From an uncultured Lachnospiraceae bacterium (lineage in GTDB: Bacteria; Bacillota; Clostridia; Lachnospirales; Lachnospiraceae): a DNA stretch of 7,440 nt. Positions 1 to 6,604 of the stretch are shown here, piece by piece. The translations under genes and the position numbers were made by a program. The stretch lies in assembly GCA_945787485.1 (NCBI GenBank), contig CALZHV010000101.1, forward strand, positions 1-7,440, given 5' to 3'. Numbering within the stretch: position 1 is the first letter of the stretch; the number at the start of each line of letters is the position of its first letter. Under the pieces are notes generated by a model. That model was not told where the DNA came from. It was given only the letters and a program-made list of their open reading frames with translations, and did not search any database.

Positions 1-60
1 TCAACAGAGGAATAAATTAAATATTCTGACAATTTAATATATTCGGGATTAATAAAAAGC

Positions 61-137
61 ATTCGGAAATGAACCGACACCCTATTGTAAGATTTTAAGT
101 CTGACTTTTGGGGAGTACTTCATTTCCGAATTTTTTT
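61..137 (+). terminator. Long imperfect hairpin with T run; terminator or small structured RNA
   Basis: A perfect 13-base inverted repeat (ATTCGGAAATGAA at 61-73, its complement at 119-131) encloses 45 bases and runs straight into seven T residues (131-137). The enclosed part can continue the helix: 80-84 pairs with 109-113 (one G-U), and 87-92 with 100-105 (one A-G mismatch) around the loop TTTTAAG. So 61-131 can fold as one long interrupted hairpin. On the opposite strand the stem is followed by GCTTTTTATT, so termination could work in both directions. The simplest reading is the terminator of a gene left of the window. The length and internal structure are unusual for that, so a small RNA or leader element is possible. 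I do not recognise a known riboswitch class. Confidence 0.6.
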
Positions 138-156
138 ACGTCGAATTTACATAACT

Positions 157-185
157 TTGATAGTAGATTTTATATTGCTTATATA
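157..185 (+). promoter_or_regulatory. Candidate sigma-A promoter for the small membrane gene and ppk1
   Basis: TTGATA at 157-162 (four of six matches to TTGACA, with the strong TTGA core) lies 17 bases before TATATA at 180-185. It sits just after the 61-137 hairpin and about 20-30 bases before the ribosome binding site GGAGG at 200-204. The surroundings are so AT-rich that other -10 choices exist, for example TATATT at 182-187, so only the approximate position is supported. Confidence 0.4.
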
Positions 186-212
186 TTCTATATATAAACG
201 GAGGATATATAT

Positions 213-443
213 ATGAATACCTTATGGAAAAAAATAAATAAAAGCAAATTTAAAAATAAAACAAAAACATATTTATTTCTCTTTTTTAATAGTGTGATGT
301 GTGGCGTTTTAGGATTATTGGTTTGGTTAGTGGTAAGTAGATTTGCACTGAATACAATCGACTGGGCAATTTGTTTTGCCGGATATCCTGCTTTGTTCAT
401 TGGATTGTTTGGCGGTTTTTTTTTCTTGTTTCGAAAGAATTAA
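213..443 (+). CDS. Small two-helix membrane protein upstream of ppk1, function unknown
   Basis: This encodes 76 residues. The ATG at 213 is preceded by GGAGG at 200-204 with 8 bases of spacing, a strong start. The N-terminal 18 residues are highly basic (seven Lys, at positions 6, 7, 10, 12, 14, 16 and 18). Two hydrophobic segments follow, about 19-41 and 49-73, joined by a short loop containing one Asp, and the protein ends in Arg-Lys-Asn. By the positive-inside rule both ends should be cytoplasmic, giving a helical hairpin in the membrane. There is no signal peptidase site, enzyme motif or family signature I recognise. The gene ends 47 bases before ppk1 with no terminator between them, so the two are probably cotranscribed. 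A role connected with polyphosphate is only a guess from position. Confidence 0.75.
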   Translation: MNTLWKKINKSKFKNKTKTYLFLFFNSVMCGVLGLLVWLVVSRFALNTIDWAICFAGYPALFIGLFGGFFFLFRKN

Positions 444-490
444 ATTATTCGTATGAATTAAAAAGAACATATTTAGAAGGAGACAAAAAA

Positions 491-2557
491 ATGAAAGAAA
501 AAGATTTAACAAAAGAAGACGTATCATATTATACAAACAGAGAATTGTCATGGTTGTCATTTAATGAGAGAGTGTTACGGGAGGCAGCAAATCCAAGAGT
601 TCCGTTGGCAGAGAGACTTACCTTTGCATCTATTTTTCAGACTAACCTGGATGAGTTTTTTATGGTGAGAGTCGGAACATTGATGACACAGTTAAATTCA
701 AGAAAAGTGATAAAAGAAAATAAGACCGGAATGACAAGTGAGGAACAGATTGATAAAATTCTTGATGAAGTAAAAGAGCTTGAAGATAAAAAAGCAAAAA
801 TATTTGAACAGTTAATGGGTGAATTAGAGCCTCATGGTATTAGAATCATTAATTTTAACAAATTATCTGATGGCGAAAGAAAGGTATTAGAACAATATTT
901 CGATTCACAAATCGCTCCATTTCTGTCGCCAATGATTATTGGAAATGAACATCCATTTCCTTTCCTTACTAATCAGGAATTATATGCAATTGTGCTTCTT
1001 TCATCATCTAAAGGAAAAAATAAAATTGGAATTGTACCTTGCAAAAATTCTGTATTTAAAAGACTTATAGAAATTCCAACAAGACCTGGCACTTTTATGC
1101 TTTCAGAGGAGCTGATTTTGCATTTTATATCAAAGCTGTATAGTAGATACACAATTAGGGAAAAGGCTATTATGAGAGTTACCCGTAATGCTGATATAGA
1201 TGCAAATGAGATGTATGATGAAGATATGGATTACAGGGATGTTATGCAAAAGCTCATTAAAAAGAGAACTAAAATGACGCCTGTAAGAGTTGAGTTAAGT
1301 AGAAAGATAAATGACAAAGCAAAAAAAGAGCTTGCTAATTATCTTGAGATAGGCAAGAAGCATTTTGTTGATGTGGGAACTCCACTTGATCTTTCATTTG
1401 TATTTAAGCTTCAGGAGACATTAAAAGATAAAAGTGAGCTGTTTTATGAAAAACGTTCTCCGAGAAATTCTGCAAGTATTGATATTAAGGAAAGTATTAT
1501 TGAACAGATTGAAAAAAAAGATATATTGCTTTCATATCCTTATGAGTCAATGAAACCTTTTTTAAAACTGTTGGAGGAAGCGGCAAACGACAAGAGCGTT
1601 GTGTCTATAAAAATGACTTTGTATCGTGTTGCAGAGAGAAGCCAGATTATTGAAGCTCTTGTTGAGGCAGCGGAAAATGGCAAGGAAGTAGTTGTAGTAG
1701 TAGAGCTTCGAGCAAGATTTGACGAGGCTAATAATATTGAAATGTCTAAGCTGTTAGAAGATGCGGGATGTCAGATATTATATGGACTTGGAGATTATAA
1801 AGTTCATTCTAAGCTGTGCCTTATAACAAGAAGAAATGATGATGGCGAGAGGAAATTCATTACACAGATTGGTACAGGAAATTACAACGAGAAAACAGCC
1901 AGACTTTATACAGATTTATCAATTATGACAGCAAATGCTGACATAGGAGCAGATGCTGCGAAAGTATTTGATGCACTTCAAAAAGGAGAAACCTTGGAGC
2001 ATTCAGATGTGCTGATTGTAGCACCAAATTGTTTACAAAATAAGATATTGGAAAAAATTGATAAAGAGATTTCAAAAGGTAGTGAAGGTTATATAGGAAT
2101 AAAAATTAATTCGCTTACGGACAAGGTTATAATAGAAAAATTAGTACAGGCTAGTCAGGCAGGTGTGCAGATTGAACTCATTGTAAGAGGTATATGCTGT
2201 TTAAAACCACAGATAAAGGGATACACAGATAATATCAAAGTGATTAGTATCGTAGGAAGATATCTTGAGCATTCAAGAATATATATATTTGGAAAACATC
2301 CGGAGAATGAAGTTTTCATAGCTTCTGCAGACTTTATGACAAGAAATACAATAAGACGAGTGGAGGTTGCGACCCCTATTTTAGATGAGGATGTAAAGGA
2401 AAGAATAATTTATATTTTTAATTTACAATTCAATGATGATGAAAAGGGGAAAGAGCAAAATGAAAATGGAGTTTATGTTGAAAGAAATGTAAACGATGCT
2501 CCGATAAATTCACAAGAAGTGTTATATGAAGAAGCTTACAAGGCAGCAGGCATGTAA
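491..2557 (+). CDS. ppk1: Polyphosphate kinase 1 (EC 2.7.4.1)
   Basis: PPK1 reversibly transfers the gamma phosphate of ATP onto a growing inorganic polyphosphate chain through a phosphohistidine intermediate. The product is 688 residues, the usual family length, and looks complete. In order: N domain with NRELSWLSFN at 16-25 and NLDEF at 52-56 (Asn52 matches the ATP-contacting Asn of the family); head domain about 110-320; then two phospholipase-D-like catalytic domains. The first contains LYRVA, ELRARFDE and KVHSKL, with His439 the expected phosphorylated residue, followed by IGTGNYNEKTARLYTD. The second contains RGICCL, the Y-L-E-H-S-R-I-Y-I-F motif with the second catalytic His594, and SADFMTRN. 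The start at 491 is chosen because AGAAGGAGA (475-483) precedes it and the conserved N domain begins soon after; the frame is open back to 371 but that would overlap the upstream gene. No ppx gene follows. An intrinsic terminator lies just downstream. Confidence 0.97.
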   Translation: MKEKDLTKEDVSYYTNRELSWLSFNERVLREAANPRVPLAERLTFASIFQTNLDEFFMVRVGTLMTQLNSRKVIKENKTGMTSEEQIDKILDEVKELEDKKAKIFEQLMGELEPHGIRIINFNKLSDGERKVLEQYFDSQIAPFLSPMIIGNEHPFPFLTNQELYAIVLLSSSKGKNKIGIVPCKNSVFKRLIEIPTRPGTFMLSEELILHFISKLYSRYTIREKAIMRVTRNADIDANEMYDEDMDYRDVMQKLIKKRTKMTPVRVELSRKINDKAKKELANYLEIGKKHFVDVGTPLDLSFVFKLQETLKDKSELFYEKRSPRNSASIDIKESIIEQIEKKDILLSYPYESMKPFLKLLEEAANDKSVVSIKMTLYRVAERSQIIEALVEAAENGKEVVVVVELRARFDEANNIEMSKLLEDAGCQILYGLGDYKVHSKLCLITRRNDDGERKFITQIGTGNYNEKTARLYTDLSIMTANADIGADAAKVFDALQKGETLEHSDVLIVAPNCLQNKILEKIDKEISKGSEGYIGIKINSLTDKVIIEKLVQASQAGVQIELIVRGICCLKPQIKGYTDNIKVISIVGRYLEHSRIYIFGKHPENEVFIASADFMTRNTIRRVEVATPILDEDVKERIIYIFNLQFNDDEKGKEQNENGVYVERNVNDAPINSQEVLYEEAYKAAGM

Positions 2558-2571
2558 GCAGTCAAACAATT

Positions 2572-2623
2572 ATGCCAAATCAGGAAATAGTAATGTTTAT
2601 GAAAATCCGGTTTGGCATTTTTT
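2572..2623 (+). terminator. Intrinsic terminator of ppk1
   Basis: ATGCCAAA at 2572-2579 pairs perfectly with TTTGGCAT at 2611-2618, extendable by one G-U and one C-G pair inward. The T run at 2618-2623 overlaps the last stem base. The loop is fairly long at 27-31 bases. It begins 14 bases after the ppk1 stop and separates ppk1 from nifS. Confidence 0.75.
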
Positions 2624-2690
2624 ATTTTAAATGAACTCCTTTTTAATAATAATTATCAATAAAGAAAAAAAGCTTTATTTTAATATAAAA

Positions 2691-2709
2691 CCATGCTAGT
2701 ATAACATGG
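2691..2709 (+). promoter_or_regulatory. Palindrome over a possible -10 box before nifS
   Basis: CCATG (2691-2695) and CATGG (2705-2709) form a perfect inverted repeat with a 9-base spacer. Inside it lies TATAAC (2700-2705), one base from the consensus -10, about 55 bases before the nifS start. No convincing -35 is visible: TTTATT at 2674-2679 is the nearest match but is 20 bases away, so the promoter is weak or activator-dependent, or uses another box. An operator overlapping the -10 would fit repressor control. Clostridial Fe-S gene clusters are often controlled by Rrf2/IscR-type regulators, but I cannot match this site to a known motif, so the link is inference. Confidence 0.35.
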
Positions 2710-2759
2710 CAACTTGATAGGAATAATAAAAATAAACATATACGAAAGGTAGGACAGAT

Positions 2760-3941
2760 ATGTCAAAGGTCATATATTTAGATAATGCGGCAACAACAAA
2801 GGTTGACCATGATGTTTTTGAAGCTATGAAGCCTTACTTTGAGGAGTTGTATGGAAATGCCTCGAGTATATATACATTTGCAGGACAGGCAACTAAGGCT
2901 GTGGATAATGCAAGAAAGATTGTAGCTGATTATTTGGGAGCAAAACCAAAGGAAATATATTTTACGGGCGGTGGAAGTGAGTCGGATAATTGGGCACTTA
3001 AGGCAACTGCGCTTGCAAAAAACAAAAAGGGTAAACACATTATTACAACGACAATTGAGCATCATGCCATTTTACACACTTGCGAATATCTTGAAAAATT
3101 CGGTTATGAAATCAGTTATATAGATGTAGATGAAAATGGTGTTGTCAAGTTGGACGAGCTTAAAAAGGCAATAAGAGAGGATACTATTTTAATCTCTGTA
3201 ATGTTTGCCAACAATGAGATTGGAACAATTGAACCTATTAAGGAAATAGGTGAAATAGCACATGAGCATGACATTATATTCCATACGGATGCAGTCCAGG
3301 CATACGGTCATGTTCCTATTAATGTTGATGAGCTTAATATAGATATATTGAGTGCAAGCGGACATAAGATAAATGGACCAAAAGGTGTTGGAATCATGTA
3401 TCTTAGAGAATCTGTTAAACTGGATTCCTTTATCCATGGCGGCGGACAGGAAAGAGGAAAAAGAGCCGGCACACACAATACTCCGGGTATTGTAGGCTTT
3501 GGAAAGGCAACAGAAATTGCTGTTTCTAAAATGAATAAGAGATATGAATATGAAAGCAAGTTGAGAGATTATCTTATTGAACAGGTTTTGGAAAAGGTTC
3601 CTTATACAAGATTAAATGGACATAGAACTAACAGACTCTCAAATAACGCCAATTTCAGTTTCAGATTTGTAGAGGGTGAAGCACTTTTAATTATGCTGGA
3701 TCAAAAGGGAATATGCGGTTCAAGTGGTTCGGCATGTACTTCAGGTTCTCTTGACCCTTCACACGTGCTGTTGGCAATAGGACTGCCACATGAGATTGCT
3801 CACGGCTCGCTTAGGTTGACCTTGTCAGATGAAACAACAAAAGAAGATATAGATTATGTTGTTGAACAGCTTAGTATTATTGTAGAAAGATTAAGGAGTA
3901 TGTCTCCTTTATACGAGGATTTTATTAAGGAGGATAAATAG
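2760..3941 (+). CDS. nifS: Cysteine desulfurase, NifS/IscS class I type
   Basis: This PLP-dependent enzyme removes sulfur from L-cysteine as an enzyme-bound persulfide, releasing alanine, and passes the sulfur to an Fe-S scaffold. At 393 residues it is complete. Visible features are YLDNAATT at 6-13, TGGGSESDN in the cofactor site, EHH with His101 expected to stack on the PLP ring, HTDAVQ at 175-180 (Asp177 and Gln180 cofactor contacts), SGHKINGPKG with the Schiff-base Lys203, and SSGSACTSG carrying the catalytic Cys326. A second cysteine lies at 319. The start has AAAGGTAGGA (2745-2754) just upstream. The stop overlaps the ribosome binding region of nifU, and the neighbouring scaffold gene supports a general Fe-S assembly role over a nitrogenase-specific one. 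In an organism like this, iscS would be an equally fair name. Confidence 0.95.
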   Translation: MSKVIYLDNAATTKVDHDVFEAMKPYFEELYGNASSIYTFAGQATKAVDNARKIVADYLGAKPKEIYFTGGGSESDNWALKATALAKNKKGKHIITTTIEHHAILHTCEYLEKFGYEISYIDVDENGVVKLDELKKAIREDTILISVMFANNEIGTIEPIKEIGEIAHEHDIIFHTDAVQAYGHVPINVDELNIDILSASGHKINGPKGVGIMYLRESVKLDSFIHGGGQERGKRAGTHNTPGIVGFGKATEIAVSKMNKRYEYESKLRDYLIEQVLEKVPYTRLNGHRTNRLSNNANFSFRFVEGEALLIMLDQKGICGSSGSACTSGSLDPSHVLLAIGLPHEIAHGSLRLTLSDETTKEDIDYVVEQLSIIVERLRSMSPLYEDFIKEDK

Positions 3942-3942
3942 C

Positions 3943-4401
3943 ATGAGTCAGGTTATTGAATACAGTGAAAAAGTTATGGACCATTTCACAAATCCGAGAA
4001 ATGTCGGAGAAATAGAGGAAGCATCCGGTGTGGGTACGGTAGGAAATGCAAAATGCGGAGACATAATGAGAATATATCTGGATATAGAAAATGATATAAT
4101 TAAGGATGCAAAGTTTAAAACCTTCGGATGCGGAGCTGCAGTTGCAACAAGCAGTATGGCTACAGAGCTTATTATTGGAAAAACAGTAAAAGAAGCTCTT
4201 CTTGTAACAAACAAAGCAGTTATGGAGGCACTTGACGGACTTCCGCCTGTTAAGGTTCACTGCTCATTGCTTGCTGAGGAAGCAATCCATGCGGCATTAT
4301 GGGATTATGCACAAAAGAATAATATAGAAATAGACGGCTTAAAACCTCCTGTTGAAGATATTGATGAAACAGAAGAGTTTTATGCAATGGAAGGTGAATA
4401 A
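3943..4401 (+). CDS. nifU: Fe-S cluster assembly scaffold, NifU N-terminal/IscU type
   Basis: This 152-residue protein is the scaffold on which Fe-S clusters are built from sulfur supplied by the preceding desulfurase. All expected ligands are present: Cys38 and Asp40 in KCGD, Cys63 in FGCGAA, and His106-Cys107. The Asp two residues after the first Cys marks IscU-like scaffolds. LPPVK at 100-104, the motif bound by the HscA chaperone in proteobacterial IscU, is intact, although no hscA or hscB is in the window. It is a single-domain form lacking the ferredoxin-like and C-terminal domains of nitrogenase NifU; the C-terminus is an acidic tail of about 20 residues. It starts one base after the nifS stop, with AAGGAGGA (3927-3934) inside the end of nifS, so translation is probably coupled. 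No iscR or mnmA gene flanks the pair, unlike many clostridial arrangements. Confidence 0.95.
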   Translation: MSQVIEYSEKVMDHFTNPRNVGEIEEASGVGTVGNAKCGDIMRIYLDIENDIIKDAKFKTFGCGAAVATSSMATELIIGKTVKEALLVTNKAVMEALDGLPPVKVHCSLLAEEAIHAALWDYAQKNNIEIDGLKPPVEDIDETEEFYAMEGE

Positions 4402-4410
4402 TTGCAATTA
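4399..4410. repeat. Perfect 12-base palindrome over the nifU stop
   Basis: TAATTGCAATTA is self-complementary over all 12 bases and its first three bases are the nifU stop codon. It is followed at 4417-4432 by a second weak AT-only inverted repeat (TTATT, 6-base loop, AATAA). Neither is followed by a proper T run, so they are not convincing terminators. The site could be a protein-binding palindrome for trxA or could be chance in AT-rich DNA. Confidence 0.2.
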
Positions 4411-4495
4411 GTTTTGTTATTAATTTCAATAATTTGAGCATAATAATACCACGTAGAAAAACAATGGAGCATCACATTATAAAAGGAGGATAAAG

Positions 4496-4810
4496 ATGGA
4501 ATTAGTACACCTTACCAGTGATAATTTTGAAACAGAGGTTCTTAAAGCAGAGGGAACAGTGCTTGTTGATTTCTGGGCTACATGGTGCGGACCATGCCAG
4601 ATGCTTGCACCTATAATTGAGGAAATCGCAAATGAGCTTCCGGACGTAAAAGTTTGCAAGCTTGATGTAGACGAAAATCCTGATATAGCGGTAAAATATA
4701 ACATAATGTCGATACCAAGCCTTTTCATTTATAAGAATGGAGAGATTGTGAAACGTTCAATAGGCGTGAAGTCAAAGGACAGCATTATTGAGCTTGTAAC
4801 AAGTGTATAA
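4496..4810 (+). CDS. trxA: Thioredoxin
   Basis: This is a small cytosolic dithiol-disulfide oxidoreductase, normally kept reduced by thioredoxin reductase. The 104-residue length is standard for a single thioredoxin domain. The active site WCGPC is at 30-34 with redox cysteines 31 and 34. The buried Asp25 and the cis-proline loop SIPS (Pro74) are present; Ser75 replaces the more common Thr. KLDVDENP and KNGEIV also fit the family. Cys54, on a central strand, is an extra non-catalytic cysteine. The start has AAAAGGAGGA (4481-4490) with 6 bases of spacing from GGAGG. The gap of 94 bases from nifU has no strong terminator, so it may be read through from nifSU; TTGTTA (4414-4419) with CATAAT (4439-4444) is a weak own-promoter candidate with a poor 19-base spacing. 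No thioredoxin reductase gene is adjacent. Confidence 0.95.
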   Translation: MELVHLTSDNFETEVLKAEGTVLVDFWATWCGPCQMLAPIIEEIANELPDVKVCKLDVDENPDIAVKYNIMSIPSLFIYKNGEIVKRSIGVKSKDSIIELVTSV

Positions 4811-4823
4811 TTAGGTGTATATC

Positions 4824-4858
4824 AAAAAGATGGATTTGTTTACAATCCATCTTTTTTT
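4824..4858 (+). terminator. Strong symmetric terminator of trxA
   Basis: GATGGATT (4829-4836) pairs perfectly with AATCCATC (4844-4851) around a 7-base loop. Five A residues before the stem (4824-4828) face seven T residues after it (4852-4858), so the structure works as an intrinsic terminator on either strand. The pairing can extend outward with TATATCA (4818-4824) and TGATATA (4858-4864). It starts 14 bases after the trxA stop. A promoter for the next gene is embedded in it. Confidence 0.9.
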
Positions 4859-4866
4859 GATATAAT
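4839..4866 (+). promoter_or_regulatory. Sigma-A promoter nested in the trxA terminator
   Basis: TTTACA (4839-4844, one mismatch to TTGACA) is 16 bases before a perfect TATAAT (4861-4866), which carries the extended -10 TG (TGATATAAT from 4858). This is the best promoter in the window. The -35 lies in the terminator loop and first base of the descending arm, and the spacer is the rest of that arm plus the T run. A transcript would start near 4873, giving roughly 40 bases of leader before the TTG at 4915. Confidence 0.7.
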
Positions 4867-4914
4867 GATAAATAGAGAAACGTGGAATAGGATAAAATAA
4901 GCGTATATTATGTA

Positions 4915-6540
4915 TTGCTTTCTTCAGCTGTGCTAATAACTAATTTTGGATACATGCAGCTTTATTCTGCTCAGGATTTGAATATGGCTATACTTGCAAA
5001 TCAGACAATATATCTTGGAGCAAGCTTCAGCCCGTTTTTTATGTTAATGTGTATGGCTGATTTGTGCAAATATAAGATAAAAATGCCTTATCAGATAGTA
5101 ATGATGCTATTTGGCGGATTCCTTGTGTTACTTACATCGACAATCGGAAAGTTTGACTGGTATTACAAGGAAATTAATTTTGTAATTAAAAATGAAATAA
5201 GGGAAATTACTAAGGTATATGGTCCGTTACATGTAATTTACCCAATTTATCTTATTTTAATAGTTGTGGTATGTGTTGCCATGATAGTAAAAGCAATAAG
5301 AACAAAGAAGGACGTATCATATGCAACAAGCACACTTCTTCTTTTCGCATCGGGAATTAATATTTTTGTTTACATATTTGAAAAATTATCGCATTTACCT
5401 TTTTCGATACTTCCTATTTCATATTTAATAACGCAGGTTTTTATTATTATTTTATTAAATAGAATAAGTATGTATGATGTTTCTTTCATTTCGGCAGGTT
5501 CACTTGCAGAAAATTATGCATTTGGCTTTGTAATATTTGACAAAAAAGGCAGATATCTCGGCTGTGATGAAGCAGCTAAGCAGTGGTTCCCGGAAATAAA
5601 GGAGCTAAGGATTGAACAAAAAATAGAAGGAACAACAGATTTTTTAAAACAAATATTAATATGGATAAATGACGAAGAAAATAATAAGCTTTCGGTTCAA
5701 TCAGATACAAAGTCAGAGGACAAACGACTTGTATTAAAACGCGATGAATACTACATAGAAATGAGCTTAAGTGTTGTAAAGGAAAAGAAAAACAAAACAA
5801 TCTATTGTATTTATTTAAGAGATGACACACAACAGCAACAGTATACGAAGCTTGTTGAACAATACAATGAAGACCTCGAAAAAGCAGTAGACCGGAAAAC
5901 TAAAAAATTAAAGACAATCCAAAATGATATTACAATAAGCATGGCAAGTATTGTAGAAAACAGGGATAACAACACAGGAGGTCATATTGCAAGAACCAGC
6001 GATATAATAGAGATTTTCATTAAACATCTAAGGGATGAAAAGGTGGCATGTGACATTTCAACGGAAATGGCGGAATGCATAATCAAAGCAGCTCCACTTC
6101 ATGATTTAGGCAAGATTGCAATCCCGGATATTATTCTGAATAAACCGGGCAAATTTACGGAAGCCGAGTACGATAAAATGAAAACTCATGCTGCAAAGGG
6201 TGCGGTTATAGTTGCCGGAATTCTTAAAAATTCTGAGGATGAAATGTTTAAGAACATTGCAATAAATATTGCGCATTTTCATCACGAAAAATGGGATGGT
6301 AATGGATATCCGGATAATCTAAAAGGAGAAGAAATACCATTTGAAGCAAGAGTAATGGCACTGGCAGATGTATTTGACGCTCTTGTCAGCAAGAGAATTT
6401 ACAAGGAAAGTTACAGCTACGATACAGCATTTAAAATTATTGAAGAATCATGCGGAACACATTTCGACCCGATGCTGTGCAAGGAGTTTCTTGATTGTAG
6501 GAACGAGCTGGAAGCATTATATGATGCTTATGAAGATTAA
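4915..6540 (+). CDS. Membrane PAS/HD-GYP protein, probable cyclic-di-GMP phosphodiesterase
   Basis: HD-GYP domains hydrolyse cyclic di-GMP, and this one should sit at the cytoplasmic face of the membrane. With the TTG start the product is 541 residues: hydrophobic segments about 1-14, 33-51, 58-77, 105-127, 137-156 and 163-183; a PAS-like domain about 195-303; a coiled-coil linker about 305-337; then the HD-GYP domain to about 530. Catalytic elements look intact: GHIAR with His357, HD at 396-397 in LHDLGK, His425, HHEKWDGNGYP at 456-466, ADVFDAL with Asp485, and GTHFDP. The membrane part resembles the seven-helix sensor region found before kinases and HD-GYP domains, but the first helix seems absent. 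The start is uncertain: TTG 4915 has no ribosome binding site, in-frame stops lie at 4873 and 4888, and ATG 4984 has AGGA at 4973-4976 but would remove more of the membrane region. The ligand sensed is unknown. Confidence 0.85.
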   Translation: MLSSAVLITNFGYMQLYSAQDLNMAILANQTIYLGASFSPFFMLMCMADLCKYKIKMPYQIVMMLFGGFLVLLTSTIGKFDWYYKEINFVIKNEIREITKVYGPLHVIYPIYLILIVVVCVAMIVKAIRTKKDVSYATSTLLLFASGINIFVYIFEKLSHLPFSILPISYLITQVFIIILLNRISMYDVSFISAGSLAENYAFGFVIFDKKGRYLGCDEAAKQWFPEIKELRIEQKIEGTTDFLKQILIWINDEENNKLSVQSDTKSEDKRLVLKRDEYYIEMSLSVVKEKKNKTIYCIYLRDDTQQQQYTKLVEQYNEDLEKAVDRKTKKLKTIQNDITISMASIVENRDNNTGGHIARTSDIIEIFIKHLRDEKVACDISTEMAECIIKAAPLHDLGKIAIPDIILNKPGKFTEAEYDKMKTHAAKGAVIVAGILKNSEDEMFKNIAINIAHFHHEKWDGNGYPDNLKGEEIPFEARVMALADVFDALVSKRIYKESYSYDTAFKIIEESCGTHFDPMLCKEFLDCRNELEALYDAYED

Positions 6541-6604
6541 TGTTAACAATAATATTGCTTTCAAAGGTTAATATAAACAACTGAAAATGTGACAATTTAA
6601 AAGA

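Noticed and set aside
1..15. Possible last codons of an upstream gene (S-T-E-E-stop)
   Set aside because: The frame is too short to support; all three forward frames close within the first 40 bases, so the true end of any upstream gene cannot be told.
188..400. Reverse-strand open frame of 70 residues opposite the small membrane gene
   Set aside because: It has no ribosome binding site and is the antisense of a gene with a strong start; its composition reflects AT-rich complement sequence.
371..490. Upstream extension of ppk1 by 40 residues to an ATG at 371
   Set aside because: It would overlap 73 bases of the small membrane gene and translates to sequence unlike the PPK1 N-terminus, whereas ATG 491 has a strong ribosome binding site and sits just before the conserved N domain.
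2658..2679. AATAAAG/CTTTATT inverted repeat as a second terminator before nifS
   Set aside because: The stem is almost all A-T with an 8-base loop and no proper T run; it is likely too weak to act and is expected by chance here.
3925..4260. Reverse-strand open frame of 111 residues opposite nifU
   Set aside because: It lies antisense to a fully recognisable NifU with all ligands present, has a cysteine-rich but meaningless translation and no ribosome binding site.
4865..4900. Eleven-codon frame starting at the ATG inside the -10 box of the nested promoter
   Set aside because: The ATG lies upstream of the expected transcript start and has no ribosome binding site. It ends in another frame close to the HD-GYP coding start, so a frameshift was considered, but it would not supply the missing membrane helix.
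6368..6571. Forward open frame of 67 residues overlapping the end of the HD-GYP gene
   Set aside because: It is an out-of-frame shadow of conserved HD-GYP coding sequence.
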